Below are positions 54,201-62,531 of a DNA stretch of 64,000 bases, piece after piece. Position numbers and translations under genes: made by a program. Positions within the stretch are counted from its first letter, which is position 1. Every line of letters begins with the position of its first letter. The stretch is from Pseudeuparius sepicola. Lineage: Eukaryota > Arthropoda > Insecta > Coleoptera > Anthribidae. The notes under the pieces are model-generated. The model did no database searches and was not told the origin of the DNA. It saw only the letters and a list, made by a program, of their open reading frames with translations. The stretch is taken from assembly GCA_963920635.1 (NCBI GenBank), contig OY987303.1, forward strand, positions 19,012,175 to 19,076,174. The letters are read 5' to 3'.

Positions 54201-57200
54201 TGTTTTCCGTTAGTAACGGGAATTTTTGAATTTTAATATTTTTTTCGGGCAAATCCCAGTTGGCACTTTTTTAAAAGAAATATCGTGAAGTCTCCTCAAC
54301 CCGTACAATCGGATAAACAACTAAAAAAGAATTGTGAATATTTTCAGAAATATTCAAATTATATTCAGAACTCTTTTCTTTTAAGAGAAATGTCTATTTC
54401 CAAGTACAAACACACAATGAAAACTAAGGCAGAGGTACAAAAACGTCGTATTTCTAGGGAAGTTCAAAGTAGAATAAATGCTAGGCCAGCGCTGCTGAAG
54501 AGCCATGCACATAGAAAATATTTCAACAAGTTCGTGGGAGAGTGGCTCTATTGCTTATTTATTAACTGCGCTGCTTAGACAGTTTAAAAAAACCTTGTAT
54601 ATTTTGCACTTTTTATAATATATTTGTTTTCTTGACACCAACGATATAGTATTGTACTGTTATCTTTAATATATTTTTAGAGATCCATAAAACCTATTAC
54701 AAAATGAGAATTGGTAAATTTTGGTTACTACAACTTGTTACTATTCATTATAAGCACTCGACTTCAAAGTATTAAGCAAAAGTGTATAGTTTAATTTAAG
54801 TCTTTAACAATAACGAAATTCTACATAGTTACTTTTGATTTCATTTCTAGTTGATTAAAGTAATAAAAAATGCTTTAATTTTCATTAGTGGAAATAAAAG
54901 TATCACTGGATTATGCACAATATAAAAACTATATATAATTACTTACACATTTCTGTATATTCGGGAAACCTCTCCAAAATTCCATATGCTCCACCTCTTG
55001 GAAATTGATCAGAAATTTGCTGCAAATTCTCAGATGTCACATTGCTGACATCACTCTCCAACTTTTTCAAGTAATCTTCAACTTTGCCTGCTACTAAATT
55101 AGCATGGCACAATTTGTTGTCGAAGGACACCAATTTCTTGGTTTCCGGGTCAATTTTTTGTCCTACCCTCGTCAACGCCTGAACATCTCCCGCACCTGCT
55201 AACTTATTTAGCAAAAATCTGAAAACCCGGTTCATTGGCAAGGAACCTTTCTCCAACATATCAAATGCCACTTTTGTTGCTTCGGTTATTCTATCGGCTC
55301 TCGTCAACTGTTCAATGAGCGTCGAGCAATCGCTATTTGAGAGTTTGCTATTCTTAGACATGAAAAGTTCTAAACTGCCGTCCAAGTCACCCGCTTGCAG
55401 TTTTTGTTTCAAACTCGATTGTGGCCCCCTCGACATTTCATTGGTCGTGGGTACGAACGAAGGTCCGGTTTGTGAGGGTATAGCAAAGGGAACTTCCACA
55501 TTTTTTTCTTTCAAAAATTTGCCCAGAGTGGCCAAAAATTGGTCATTTGATGGTAAATCTTCTTCTTGCATTTGAGTCCATAAACCGAGTGCTTTTTCAA
55601 CTTCCTCTTGTTTAATGTAACTTAGCAACAGTTGGTAATATATGTCAGTTCGATCAATATGGTTCAAGTCTTTTGTGGCATCTTTTAGACTTTCCAGGGG
55701 TTTGATCAGACCTTCTTGTTGGTATCTATGGGGAAATTAAATTAATTACTGAAATAAAAAAAAAACATTGTCCGGCAGAAAGTACATTTATCAAAATATT
55801 TTATTCTTGATAAAAGTGTGTGCATTCCTGCAAACTCAAAAAGCAGTTTTCAAAATTTGAATATCTCATTGCGCATACGTACAACATTGAAATTTCAAGT
55901 TTCTATTTCATAAAACACATTTTTGGCATATTTTTATGATTTACCCTCGGATTTACCCACTGAACTACATTCAAAATATAGTTCGGTGGATTTACCCCAT
56001 AGAGAAAATAAAGTCACCTTATTTAATGACGGTCCGTTTCAGAGAATATTTATCATTTATAAACGTGAGTGCCATAAAAATTAATTTGTTTGGACAGTAG
56101 TTATGACTCCTGCAAAATAAAAACGAAAAAATACAATTTTTTTGGTGAAAACTTTCTGCTGGTCACAGTATATTATGACAGGGTTAAGACGATTTAAATT
56201 AAATTAAACATATTAAACAAGTTCTTAAGAAAAAACAATCATTCTATTGAATTTGTGGAGCAACTATAGGCGAAAAACCCAATTAAAAATTAAACGGATC
56301 TGTTTGCGCCACGAAGAAATTTCCGTCAACATCTTAAATTAATTCTACCTTTCACACGCACTGCTAATCCTCTGTGGTCTATTCTGAAGTCCGGGAGTCT
56401 CCAGAATCTTCCTGGCCTGCCTCATTCTGCCACATTCGACAAAGGCAAACACCAAATCGTATAAGCTGTTAATTTCACCATGAACTATTGTACTCAAGTC
56501 TGTTAATTTTTGGAGTTTCTCCGCATCTTCCGATTGGATCAACCTACATGCCATTTCATTTTTCCAAGGTGTGGCCTTATGCTGCGTTACGCACCACTCA
56601 AACTTCTCCAGGGCCTTGTCCAAGTCGTTATTTACCAAATGCACTTTAACTAAGGGTCCTAAGATCACATTGTTTATTTCCAGGTATTTGTTTCTGACTA
56701 AAGTATCAAATAGTTTGTTTAAATCGTCAACCTTGCCTTCTTCAGCAAGTGAATTCAAAAACCTCCACAAAAGTGCACTGTAAGAATATGATCTGTCACT
56801 TTTGCTGTCTCGTGGTGTGTTTTCGAGTTTTTCTAAAGCCTCATCAAATCTTCCTTGTTTAGACAGTGCATAAGAAAGTCTTACAATTTTTTGATCGTCC
56901 AAAGTAAAATTTTCACTAACGAGTTTTTTTATTTCTTGGTAATGTTCCATGGCTTTATCGACTTTGTCGTGGTAGGCATACAAATCTAGCAACTGCGCGT
57001 GAATTCCTGCAGTCATAACAAAATTTTCTTTTTTTAACCCTTCAATTAATGACTCCATTTTAGCTAGATCCTTTACCCGATAATAAAGATTAAGTAGTTG
57101 ACGTTTCAAGCCTTTTGTGTCCTGATTCTTTGACGACAAATTTTGAATCAATCTCTCTAACTGCGATATGTTCATTTGATGTGAAGGCGTATAAGATGGA

Positions 57201-59980
57201 GGTTGTCTATCTAAGGGAACCGGTATTAACTCTCCTGAAGCCAATTTTCCTAATAAGCTCGAAATAGTATCTGTTAGTTTTTCTTTTAATTTATCCTGAA
57301 TTTTTTCGGCGACAGAAGCTGAAATCGACAGCCCCTGTTTTACCAACTCAGTAAGAACCTCTTCAATGTGATCTACAAATTCTCTAGGATTACTTGAAAG
57401 ATCTAAAACAAATTGTCCAAGAACTTCTGCTTTATCGGTAGAACCTGCCACATCTTCAAGACTAGGTACCACTGTTTTTCGTTCTAAGTTCTCAATAACA
57501 GATCTTACCACAGTAATATAGGATTGAAGGTCTCTCGTTTTGTAAAATGCAATTGAAAGAGTCCTTTTAATAAGTTCAGGGTTGTAATAAGCCCTTACTG
57601 TACTTGCTATAAGTGCAGCTTCTTTAATTTCATCTTTTTGCAGCAAAGAAATGACCAAACTGGCAGCTGAGGCACCTACGGAAATGTTAGCTTCCCGTAG
57701 TTTAGCTAAAATATCACTAGAGTTGCCTTTCAGGTGCGGTATTACATATTCACGTAATGTCTCGCTACTTGGAAAAACATTGAAGTTTTTCATATTTGCC
57801 ACAACTTCAACAACAGCTTGACCAGTTGGGTCTTCATTTGCTTTGGCTAGAATCAAAGGCCAGAAGAAATGCTGACGAATTTCTTGTCCACGCTTTTGCA
57901 ATTCCTCTAATAATTTGTATGCCACTGGTTCGTTACCGAGGCTTAAAGCTGTTTCAGTTGCTAGAAGCAATCCACGGTCATACATATTTTCGGCCTCTAA
58001 CGTGTCGCAATATTTTACAATTTTTTCAATCGGTGTGTTTGTTTTTATAAGTTGTTTTATAAAAAAGTTTCCTACAGGATGTACGGTACCGTCGGCTTTA
58101 GTCGACCGTGGAATTGTTTTTAAGATCTCGAATGCAACTTGATCATGGCCCTTATTGATCAGTCTTAATATTAAATTAATAGCATCCTGATTGTAACCAA
58201 TTGCTTTGCGAACTTTACTCAGAATAGCTGGTATTTTATCTTCATGGCCATTTATGGCAAAAGAGTAGACAATATCTAAGTAATCTTTATCTAAGAGGTA
58301 TACTTCCTTCGCTTCGCAGTCTTCTAGAATTTTTTGCATTGTCTCCAAATCACCTTTTTTGGCATAACCACATAGTAAAGTTGTGTAAGTGTCCGCACTA
58401 GGTTCTAAGTCAGCTTGGGACATGACGTTTATTATATCCCTGGCTGAGTCCATGTCCCTTAAAAAGAAAAAAAAAACACAAATTGTAGTTTCAAATTATA
58501 AATAATGTTTAGAGTTTTCTTTCAACCCATGTACTTGAATGCAAAAATTGCTTTTGTTTCAATTTCTAATCATCCTCAGATCTGTTACATACGATTAGTA
58601 GCTAAATATCTTCTGGCACATCTAAACAAAAGGTGGGCTTATCTTATGCAAGCCAATTTAACGTATATTAATATTAACACAATTTAACGTAACATAAGAA
58701 TTTAGTATCCCATTTATGTAAAGACTATTTAATAATTTAATGGAAATGTGAAAATCAAATTTTCGCACAAGATCTAAAAGTCCTCGACTTCAATATCAGA
58801 GGCCCTCTGGGCGATGTAGGACTTCGCCCCTCAGCACACAAACATAAAACCTACCCATAACCATCCTAAATATAATAAATAATAAACAACCACTGCTAAG
58901 AAGTTTTTGTTCTCACTAAGTAGTTGCGAATTTGTTTCTTACTGTTGGCAATGAAATTACGCATGCGCAAACTCAGATTTTCTTTCATTTTAACGCAAAA
59001 GTTAACTCTTATGTTACGTTAAATTATGCTGCATAGTCACTCCCATTGAATAACATATATTTTAACTTCTTTAAGTTACTTGAATGTTAAATTTCGTTAA
59101 ATTGGCTTGCATAAACCCACCTAAAGCTGGTTTAAAAGAAATACATAGGTATTCAAATTTATCAAAAAACATTGCAAGGATGAATTTTTCTCGCTTACCC
59201 AGCTTCCGAGTGCCCAACAATGAGTGCATTAAACACATTTTCATTCACCGGCAACTGTTTTTCACGCATAAACTCCAAAATTCTTGTAGCTCCTTCAATA
59301 TCCCCAATCTGACAATACCTGGCGATTAACCTTTGGTAAGTTACTCTATTTGGCTCAATTCCTTTGCTTTCCATATCACTCAAAAAATCTGTTGGTGAAA
59401 AAGAGTGCTCGTTTTCAAGATATACCCTCAACAAAGCATTGTAATGCGAGACATCCATCGGTACATTTAACTTTTTCAAAGTATTCCATATTTCTTGCAC
59501 TAGCTTTGTTCTAACTTCAGGTAATTCTTCTGGTACTAAGTTACCGCAACATCGAATGACCAGTAAAGCCTGTGAACTTGTAGCTGAACGAGCATTTCGA
59601 ATTTCTTCAAGAACATCTTCAATGTCTCTCCGGGATATTCTACCAGATTTTCGAACATCTTGATCAATTGAACGTAATCTGTGCTCTACATTTTGGTCAT
59701 ACGAAGTCGCCGGTTGAGATGTTAAACTCCTAAAGTGGGTAAATCGAACGTTAGATATTAATGATATTATTATTGCGTAATTAGAAAGATTGTTACACCG
59801 GCATAGGAGACTATTCAAATCTGATAAAAAAAGTTACCTTGGGAGGCCCCCACACAGACATTGTGGGTGATTAACGTTGAGGACGTTGCCGTCGAATTCT
59901 CGGGGTGAGTTTAGAACGACATTTCTTGTAAATCCCGCAATGTATCGAACGAATTTTGAAGACCTCAAAATTGAAGCCAT
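36202..59980 (-). CDS. bsf: LRPPRC / bicoid stability factor, mitochondrial PPR protein
   Basis: Five coding exons on the minus strand: 59838-59980, 59199-59729, 56349-58457, 54947-55725 and 36202-36671, giving 1343 residues (human LRPPRC 1394). Exon 1 starts MASILRSSKFVRYIAGFTRN, a basic, acid-free mitochondrial targeting sequence, and ends in LPR, joining SLTSQPATSYDQNVEHR. Pentatricopeptide repeats are spread through the chain. Best landmarks are NALIVGHSEAGDMDSARDII across exons 2/3, YTTLLCGYAKKGDLETM and, at the end, RIMFQRIVQTARESKDEQL. With SLIRP the protein stabilises and helps polyadenylate mitochondrial mRNAs; the fly homologue also bound bicoid mRNA in older work. Intron 4 (36672-54946, 18.3 kb) is a transposon store. 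Introns 2 (58458-59198) and 3 (55726-56348) carry smaller inverted repeats. AATAAATAAATAAA on the minus strand at 36107-36124 fits its poly(A) signal. Confidence 0.93.
37898..39836 (+). mobile_element. Complete mariner-type transposon with about 370-bp terminal repeats
   Basis: A 1,939-bp element with ends CAGTGTGACCCATTTGTTTT and AAAACAAATGGGTCACACTG, TA duplicated on both sides (37896-37897, 39837-39838). The inverted repeats run from 37898 to about 38266 and from about 39469 to 39836. They are nearly identical, down to TTGGCCATGGAAAATAATTG at the inner edge. One uninterrupted transposase frame lies between them. Near-identical long arms plus an open gene point to recent arrival. Confidence 0.9.
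38343..39419 (+). CDS. Mariner/Tc1-superfamily transposase, DDxD type
   Basis: 358 residues from the ATG at 38343. The frame extends ten codons further up without a better start; MEYLSIRDKIEIVRLVG is the natural N-terminus. Residues 1-110 hold two helix-turn-helix parts that bind the terminal repeats (SAAEAAAEFNNRHPG, then VRTASLDLHIPRESIRRCL). The catalytic D residues sit in FTDEATF, LQLDGSPIHNA and RSPDLTPLDFFLWG. The last two are 42 residues apart, counted to the D of TPLD, closest to the DD41D (rosa-like) type and unlike classical mariner DD34D. No stop or frameshift interrupts it, so an active enzyme is possible. It lies opposite to the host gene inside LRPPRC intron 4. Confidence 0.9.
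   Translation: MEYLSIRDKIEIVRLVGDNERSAAEAAAEFNNRHPGRSVSRSTVQRINNIFDETGSISKNLIKTRQNGRRGLVENNNQILQYFSDNPRNSVRTASLDLHIPRESIRRCLRQNKIKPFKPKFLNTLEPGDEERRLEFCYWLQGEYLHNGNFLNEILFTDEATFTTNGVVSSQNCRHWSAENPEFIINARRQYSQKINVWCGILRDRIIGPFFFEGNLNAAGFLNFLEIEFRNALDELPLRYRLNLKLQLDGSPIHNARLIRNWLDNNFENCWIGRNSPFCEWPPRSPDLTPLDFFLWGTLKQNVYKSRPHNLQELQARINRSCEEITPQQIRNVILNVRKRNDKCIVENGGLVEVTKIL
40634..40888 (+). repeat. 5' LTR of the BEL/Pao element
   Basis: 255 bp, starting TGTTCGGACATTCTAATAAT and ending CAGCAATTATATA. It contains AATAAA-type signals near 40757 and 40776 that could serve polyadenylation when in the 3' position. Confidence 0.9.
41036..44569 (+). CDS. BEL/Pao Gag-Pol, first open segment
   Basis: 1177 residues from the ATG at 41036 to a TAA at 44567-44569. 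In order: an N-terminal coiled region; a DUF1759-type Gag core (about 135-290, with YGDWSQFYDTFKSLI); cysteine-rich zinc knuckles (about 332-398: CPLC, CTNCLRPGHSPSIC, CKKC); an A17-type aspartic protease (about 465-620, active site FLDSCSQANLIS); the reverse transcriptase (about 740-960, catalytic FYVDD near 891); and the first part of RNase H (HGYSDASEKAYG near 1070, CYTDSTIVLAWL near 1140). The protease loop has DSC where Pao proteases usually have DSG, which could weaken it. The frame would naturally continue past the stop. Confidence 0.9.
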   Translation: MSESVNKLIAQRGRIKARLTRFGNFVTSFVYSEPNDITKLQIRLEEAQSILSEYNKIQDEYESTLFDLGQAQKDEDVNNNEHDEFETKYFDFISTAKSLIEAKNTDHEIQSNSNTSFTASSSNNASSNTKLNIKLPEIKINEYHGGYGDWSQFYDTFKSLIHDNPALDNVQKFHYLNGALKGDALKVISSIKITSDNYNIAIQLLRDRYENKKAIIHSHMKTILFDLPTVRFNSHVSLRNFVDTFLKHYRSLENLGEKVHDWDTPLICLLVSKIDLKLRAEWEVFSKNKINVKTSDFTNFLNEKCVFWESLDNTTFTKRNEIKTFHISEDKPSCPLCKKAHFLYFCDQFKNLSVNDRYKEVKKIKYCTNCLRPGHSPSICRSTGCKKCNKKHSTFLHGLTFTQVTENTNTPSTSYNNGNSNASTRNNSNSENESSIHCSQNFTITANINQNNSNTYTLLSTAMVNVYNKNNQPILGRAFLDSCSQANLISENLYKKLKIPHTNTGVAIPISGVNKTSTNTFRRVNLNISSVHTNFEIKLPFLVIKTISENAPTHYFDKTMFNIAESIKLADSKFNESSSVDMLIGAGVFYELMCIGQIRLGKNLPILQKTRLGWIVSGNIGNATKTQSNSCFLTFSNLDFQLEKFWIMEEMPSNTKNNYSREEIECEENFIETTRRTESGRFIVTLPLKNNYTELGDSQNLVEKRFYSLERKLQKKPDLYNEYKRFMNEYISLGHMSKIENDKIATSNLMFYMPHHSVVKPDSATTRIRVVFNASMPSSTGVSLNDILKVGPVIQNDLFSILIHFRQHNYVLIGDLAKMYRQVLVDSKQHDLQRIVWRENSNNQLEHYTLNTVTYGTAPASFLATRCLMQIAEDISHQFPLESDIIKNNFYVDDVLCGCDSIEKLVSIRKNLVNIFIKYGFQLRKFLSNNPSILADVHTKSDEYKNTEFTLSESDTIKTLGITWNANSDCFIHRPINFQDKSVKVTKRSILSHISKQFDPLGLLAPITIRSKFVIQHLWQLKLHWDESVPTELHHEWQSLLNQLLHVKEISIPRNVKIMDAQRVELHGYSDASEKAYGSCVYVVSTDVDGNLKSNLLCAKSHVAPLETVSLPRLELCGAVFLARLINKCLQVLSISSANCRCYTDSTIVLAWLSREPNTLKTFVSNRTSEILQLTEK
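44570..46311 (+). pseudogene. BEL/Pao Pol, rest of RNase H and integrase, broken
   Basis: Continues the same reading frame after the TAA at 44567. A second stop ends it at 44984-44986. It resumes in the same frame through the H-C zinc part and integrase core (HSGCQATLSHVRQNFW, CIPCFKAKP, LDYAGPFE, YSDNAKNFVGA, HFGGIWEAAVKSVK). Near 45895 a frameshift moves the remaining C-terminal domain into the next frame, which is open to 46311 and contains FWNKWQLEYLHNLQ, typical of BEL integrases. The breaks mean this copy cannot make a full Pol by itself. Confidence 0.85.
46472..46726 (+). repeat. 3' LTR of the BEL/Pao element
   Basis: 255 bp, TGTTCGGACATT...CAATTATACA, collinear with the 5' LTR and followed by the target duplication GTACT. 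The TG...CA ends are intact in this LTR. Confidence 0.9.
47048..47967 (+). mobile_element. PIF/Harbinger derivative with transposase remnants
   Basis: About 920 bp with terminal repeats GCCTGTTTTACATTGACAAT and, inverted, GCCTGTTATACATTGACAAT. The three-base flanks are TTA and TAA (47045-47047, 47968-47970), as for PIF/Harbinger (TWA). Copy B of repeat R shows the empty TAA site. Beside each end lie copies of TTCATGAATTAATTCATGAA. Inside, at 47264-47430 (+), two frames still read FNYRLSLARRVVENAFGIF and TLACCTLHNFL, the C-terminal signature of HARBI1-type transposases, with stops and a frameshift. The rest of the gene is missing. Confidence 0.8.
48267..48597. mobile_element. 331-bp MITE, TA target duplication
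   Basis: Ends CAGGGTGAGTCACATCTAAA and TTTAGATGTGACTCACCCTG, TA on both sides. Arms of about 130 bases are almost perfect (ATATGCTTAATAAACATTAG, CTTGGTTCTCCATATACAGC seen inverted). The centre is near 48430. No coding capacity; Tc1/mariner-type. Confidence 0.85.
48602..49893. repeat. Inverted-repeat segment and spacer after the MITE
   Basis: At 48602-48660 the reverse strand resembles the left end of repeat R (AAAGACAGGCC, CACGTGACC). From 48744 AACTCTGTTCAACGAATGTT and GTCACAACTCCCGT recur inverted at 48847-48890, giving a hairpin with arms of about 45 bases. The remainder to 49893 is AT-rich with no recognised gene. Confidence 0.45.
49894..50160. repeat. Fragment of the 36777-39915 element family
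   Basis: Closely matches the right half of that element's interior: TTTTGTATTGGACCTTTGCA, CACCTTGAGTGGTCCT, TTCCTATTTTGCTCAACTTT and TCTGATTAACGCTGT occur in the same order as in 37550-37800 on the plus strand. The termini are absent. Confidence 0.7.
50695..51912. repeat. Element bounded by arrays of AGAAATTTCTAGT
   Basis: Arrays of the near-palindrome AACTAGAAATTTCTAGTT and variants lie at 50695-50735, 51300-51465 and 51785-51912, spaced about 20-25 bp within each array. Between the first two arrays there is a patch with GAATCG/CGATTC-rich sequence (50750-51290). The outer copies face each other (TAGAAATTTCTATCTAGTAA left, TAGAAATTTCTAGTAGTAG right). This may be a non-autonomous element with subterminal binding-site repeats. 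No target duplication is clear. Confidence 0.5.
51913..52897. other. Intronic spacer
   Basis: AT-rich part of LRPPRC intron 4 with a short TTA microsatellite near 52800-52820. Nothing else recognised. Confidence 0.3.
52898..54020 (-). mobile_element. 5'-truncated jockey/CR1-like LINE
   Basis: The frame 53147-54016 on the minus strand (289 residues) is the C-terminal part of a LINE ORF2. It starts just before the catalytic LVLFADDTT of the reverse transcriptase, then carries VDFLGVTLDAGLTWREHV, ILCWGHSAHASSVF, QRRCMRIM and FRDLKVLTMPCVYI, and ends in the thumb and C-terminal region. This frame has no stop. A roughly 230-bp 3' UTR follows and ends in a short TGAT/ATCA repeat at 52898-52912. 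Everything upstream of the YADD/FADD region is missing, a usual 5' truncation. It has the same orientation as the host gene LRPPRC. Confidence 0.85.
54021..54946. other. Intron 4 segment next to LRPPRC exon 4
   Basis: A 97-codon frame at 54285-54578 (+) is basic but matches nothing I recognise, and no splice or promoter context supports it. Otherwise no features. Confidence 0.3.
58620..59130. mobile_element. MITE in LRPPRC intron 2
   Basis: The left part AGGTGGGCTTATCTTATGCA, then AGCCAATTTAACG, is mirrored at the right by CGTTAAATTGGCTTGCATAA and ACCCACCT. An inner pair TTAACGTAACATAAGA / TCTTATGTTACGTTAA extends the symmetry. About 500 bp, no coding capacity, target duplication not clear. 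Confidence 0.65.
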
Positions 59981-60477
59981 GCTTGTTCTGGTAATTTCTT
60001 ATTAAGTTGAGGCTGGGCCGAGGCCGAAGGGGGAGAGGGAGAAGCGCGAGCGCGAGTGTTGAGACTGTTGAGAGTGTGACTTTAGTTAGATCTAACACGT
60101 TTTTGTTTTGTGATTAGTGATCAAATCGTGTTGAATGTTCTGTGGATCAAATTAGTAATCGTATCCAAAGAGATTAATTAATATTGCATAAAGTTCACAG
60201 AAACTGGTCTGCAGTAGGGTTTCTTCATCGAATTGATAAGATAAGTCAATTCAGTGGGTTTCTTTATTAGGAACCCTACCACCTACCACGGACTAGGGTT
60301 CCTTTATTAGGAGAGTTGTTTCAATTAGGGTTCCTTTATTAGGGGAACCCTCAGAGAAATAATCCTTGGTTATTTCTCTGAGGGGAACCCTACCACGGAC
60401 CAACGACGCATTATCCATGGTCATCCCATAACAATCAGGACCTATTCATTTTTTGTTCGGTTAATAAAATAGCGCGC
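59981..60477. promoter_or_regulatory. 5' flank of LRPPRC
   Basis: Directly upstream of the LRPPRC start on the minus strand. On the plus strand the first 80 bases hold a GC-rich purine tract (GGGGGAGAGGGAGAAGCGCGAGCGCGAG). From 60210 to 60390, AGGGTTCCTTTATTAGG and GGGAACCCT variants recur in both orientations, a small repeat cluster. No transcription start could be fixed. Confidence 0.4.
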
Positions 60478-60895
60478 ACGTGCGGTGCTTTGTCGAAGAG
60501 GATAAATCCCACTTAGGGTTCCACGTTTTCATTGGTCGGCTCAAGGTTACATGAATATTAAGCCTCTCGTCTCCGTCTCGTCGACGGCGCGAGCCGAATA
60601 TCGGGCGAAAACTACAGGTGCAGGCATCTAAAAATATTCCTTGCCCTAAAATGCCATAATAGAAACCGGCGCGCGTCGAATGTCGGGCGAAAACCACAGG
60701 TAGAGGCAAGAATAGTAGACCCGTCTACTATTCTTGAGGTAGAGGCATCTAAAGATATCCCTTGCCCTAAAATGCCATAATAGAAACCTACCTGTAGAGC
60801 ACGCCCTATAGTGTTCATGTAACCTTGAGTCGACCAATGAAAACATGGAACTGTGGAAGCCTAAGTGGGATTTATCTTCTCGTGTGCTTTGTCTA
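60478..60895. repeat. Foldback repeat with an internal duplication
   Basis: The outer arms, 60478-60560 and 60815-60895, are inverted copies (GGATAAATCCCACTTAGG, TTTTCATTGGTCG, CTCAAGGTTACATG). Inside, a unit with GCATCTAAA followed by CCTTGCCCTAAAATGCCATA and ATAGAAACC occurs twice in direct orientation (60625-60667, 60745-60787), separated by a hairpin AATAGTAGAC/GTCTACTATT. Short frames here are chance. Confidence 0.6.
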
Positions 60896-60963
60896 TGGTG
60901 GTATTCAAACTTTTCTCTTCTTATGGAATCTTATAGTAAAAATATCGTTAATTCAGATGGCCT

Positions 60964-61334
60964 GCCTATAGTAAAATCGAGCAACTCTTACGCCTGGCGT
61001 AAACAAGAGCACGTGAGTTGAAATATTCGCCAGGGCCGCACTGAGGCACGACCTTTATTTAATTTCAGTTTTATAATGGTTTACATCAAAATATTTGGGA
61101 AAAGAATTATTGGCTTAATTAAAATGGTTCAAAACATCGATAAAGTTATTTATGGCAGTGTCTAAATAGCTGAAAAAAACAAGGTAAAACCGCGTAACCA
61201 CACTTTTGCGATCGAGTACGTCCCTGTTGCCGACTCGGGTGAAATTTTATAGCCTACCGACCAATCGCGGATCGTCATTGAACACGTGGTTTTATTTACG
61301 CCAGGCGTACGGATTGCTCGATTTTAGTATAGGC
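60964..61334. mobile_element. 371-bp MITE upstream of a THAP remnant
   Basis: Ends GCCTATAGTAAAATCGAGCA and TGCTCGATTTTAGTATAGGC, with the match continuing through TTACGCCTGGCGTAAA at left and TTTACGCCAGGCGTA at right. Arms are about 50 bp. No coding capacity; target duplication not resolved. Confidence 0.75.
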
Positions 61335-61437
61335 TATTTTGTTCTCAGCCACATACCTATATAATACATAGGTATGTGTTCTCAGCGGTAGTTGTTGTAT
61401 TTTCAGCAGAGAAATTGGTCAGTGTTTTTTTTTCAGA

Positions 61438-61716
61438 ATGTCGTGTGCAGTACCAAGCTGTAAGAATTATAATCGCCGAAATTTTGGGCACCATAGGCGC
61501 GCATCTGTATTATTTTAATGATTGAATATTATGTGGTTAAAAATTCTTAACTTGGGGACTGATTGGACTTTGAGTCCAAATAAATTTGTTTGTTCAAAAC
61601 ATTTTGCTGCTGATGCCTTTACTGTGCATCGTGGCGAACGAGGACGAAGACCTCTAAAGCAGTCTGCAGTGCCAAGTCTGTTAACAATGATACGCCCATG
61701 GATGAAGTTGGTTTAA
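61438..61716 (+). pseudogene. THAP domain with two in-frame stops
   Basis: The frame from ATG 61438 reads MSCAVPSCKNYNRR (C-x4-C), then after a short stretch meets TAA TGA (61516-61521). In the same frame it continues WLKILNLGTDWTLSPNKFV, CSKHF and finally LKQSAVPSLL. The spacing between the cysteine pair and C-x2-H is about 43 residues, right for a THAP zinc finger, but the central SFxRFP block is lost and the stops break it. THAP fingers bind DNA at the N-termini of P-element transposases and many host proteins. It is probably a decayed domesticated gene or transposase start. Confidence 0.6.
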
Positions 61717-62531
61717 TATGGCCGCCACTTTTATTAGGCAGTTCGCTCAGCTTGATTTGTTTTCTCCCTACTCCATTTCTCTGATTTCGACTCTCTAGCT
61801 CTTATCCTGTCTCCGCCATTTTATACTAACCCAAAGTCCACAGATTAGAGATAGGAACTAACTGATCTCTAGTCGATTTGCACGTCGCGGCAGATGGTGG
61901 ACTCCCAGGTTAACGACGTACGATTTGATCAGATCCAGGCCTTGTGTTAATAAATAATGGCAAATCGTTGATTTGTCATTAAAAAAAACATTTTTCATGA
62001 CAAATCTAGATTTGTCATAAAAAATCGATTTTTTTTAGCAAATGTAGATTTACAATTAAAAATTTATTTTTTTACTAACGAATCTTCAATTATTTACTAT
62101 AACACATTTAATCTTTATTATAAAAATCTCAAATTGTTCTTAAAATGTAATTGGTTCCATATATCTACCAATTTTTTGCTAAAAAACATCGATGCCTGCT
62201 ATTTTTTATACAAAGTACTTATTTGGAGTACCTAATTACTCATAAAAATAATTAGGTTGCTTCCTTTCTTTATAATATGAAAATATAAAGGGTAATTTAT
62301 TGCGTATCAATGATTTGCAATTAAATAGTAAAAAAGCGCTCCATTAAACCCCATGTAAACCTTTTCCTTATTTGAAACCTTTCTGAACGTACTCCTTCTG
62401 CACCCCTGTTACCCTGATCATTTAGTGTTTTGTGATATCCAGACAAAACCCAATTTGCATCATAACCTCAACACTTTGACAGCCCAAATGATTCATTTTT
62501 CCTTGCATCAAATAAAAATAAGAAAAAAACA
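61717..62531. other. Spacer and upstream region of mRpL19
   Basis: Between about 61970 and 62090 short units such as AAATCTAGATTTGTCAT and AAATCGATTTTT repeat in both orientations, perhaps a small foldback. The last 150 bases are the likely mRpL19 5' flank. No gene seen. Confidence 0.35.

Noticed and set aside
54285..54578. 97-codon lysine-rich frame in LRPPRC intron 4
   Set aside because: No recognisable family and no supporting signals; AT-rich DNA yields lysine/asparagine-rich frames by chance.
59820..59880. Minus-strand ATG reading MSVWGPP with a GTAACT donor as start of LRPPRC
   Set aside because: Its frame runs into a stop after splicing. The frame from the ATG at 59980 gives a mitochondrial signal and joins exon 2 in phase.
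60461..60846. Three overlapping minus-strand frames with repeated peptides
   Set aside because: They come from the internal duplication of a foldback repeat, not from a protein gene.
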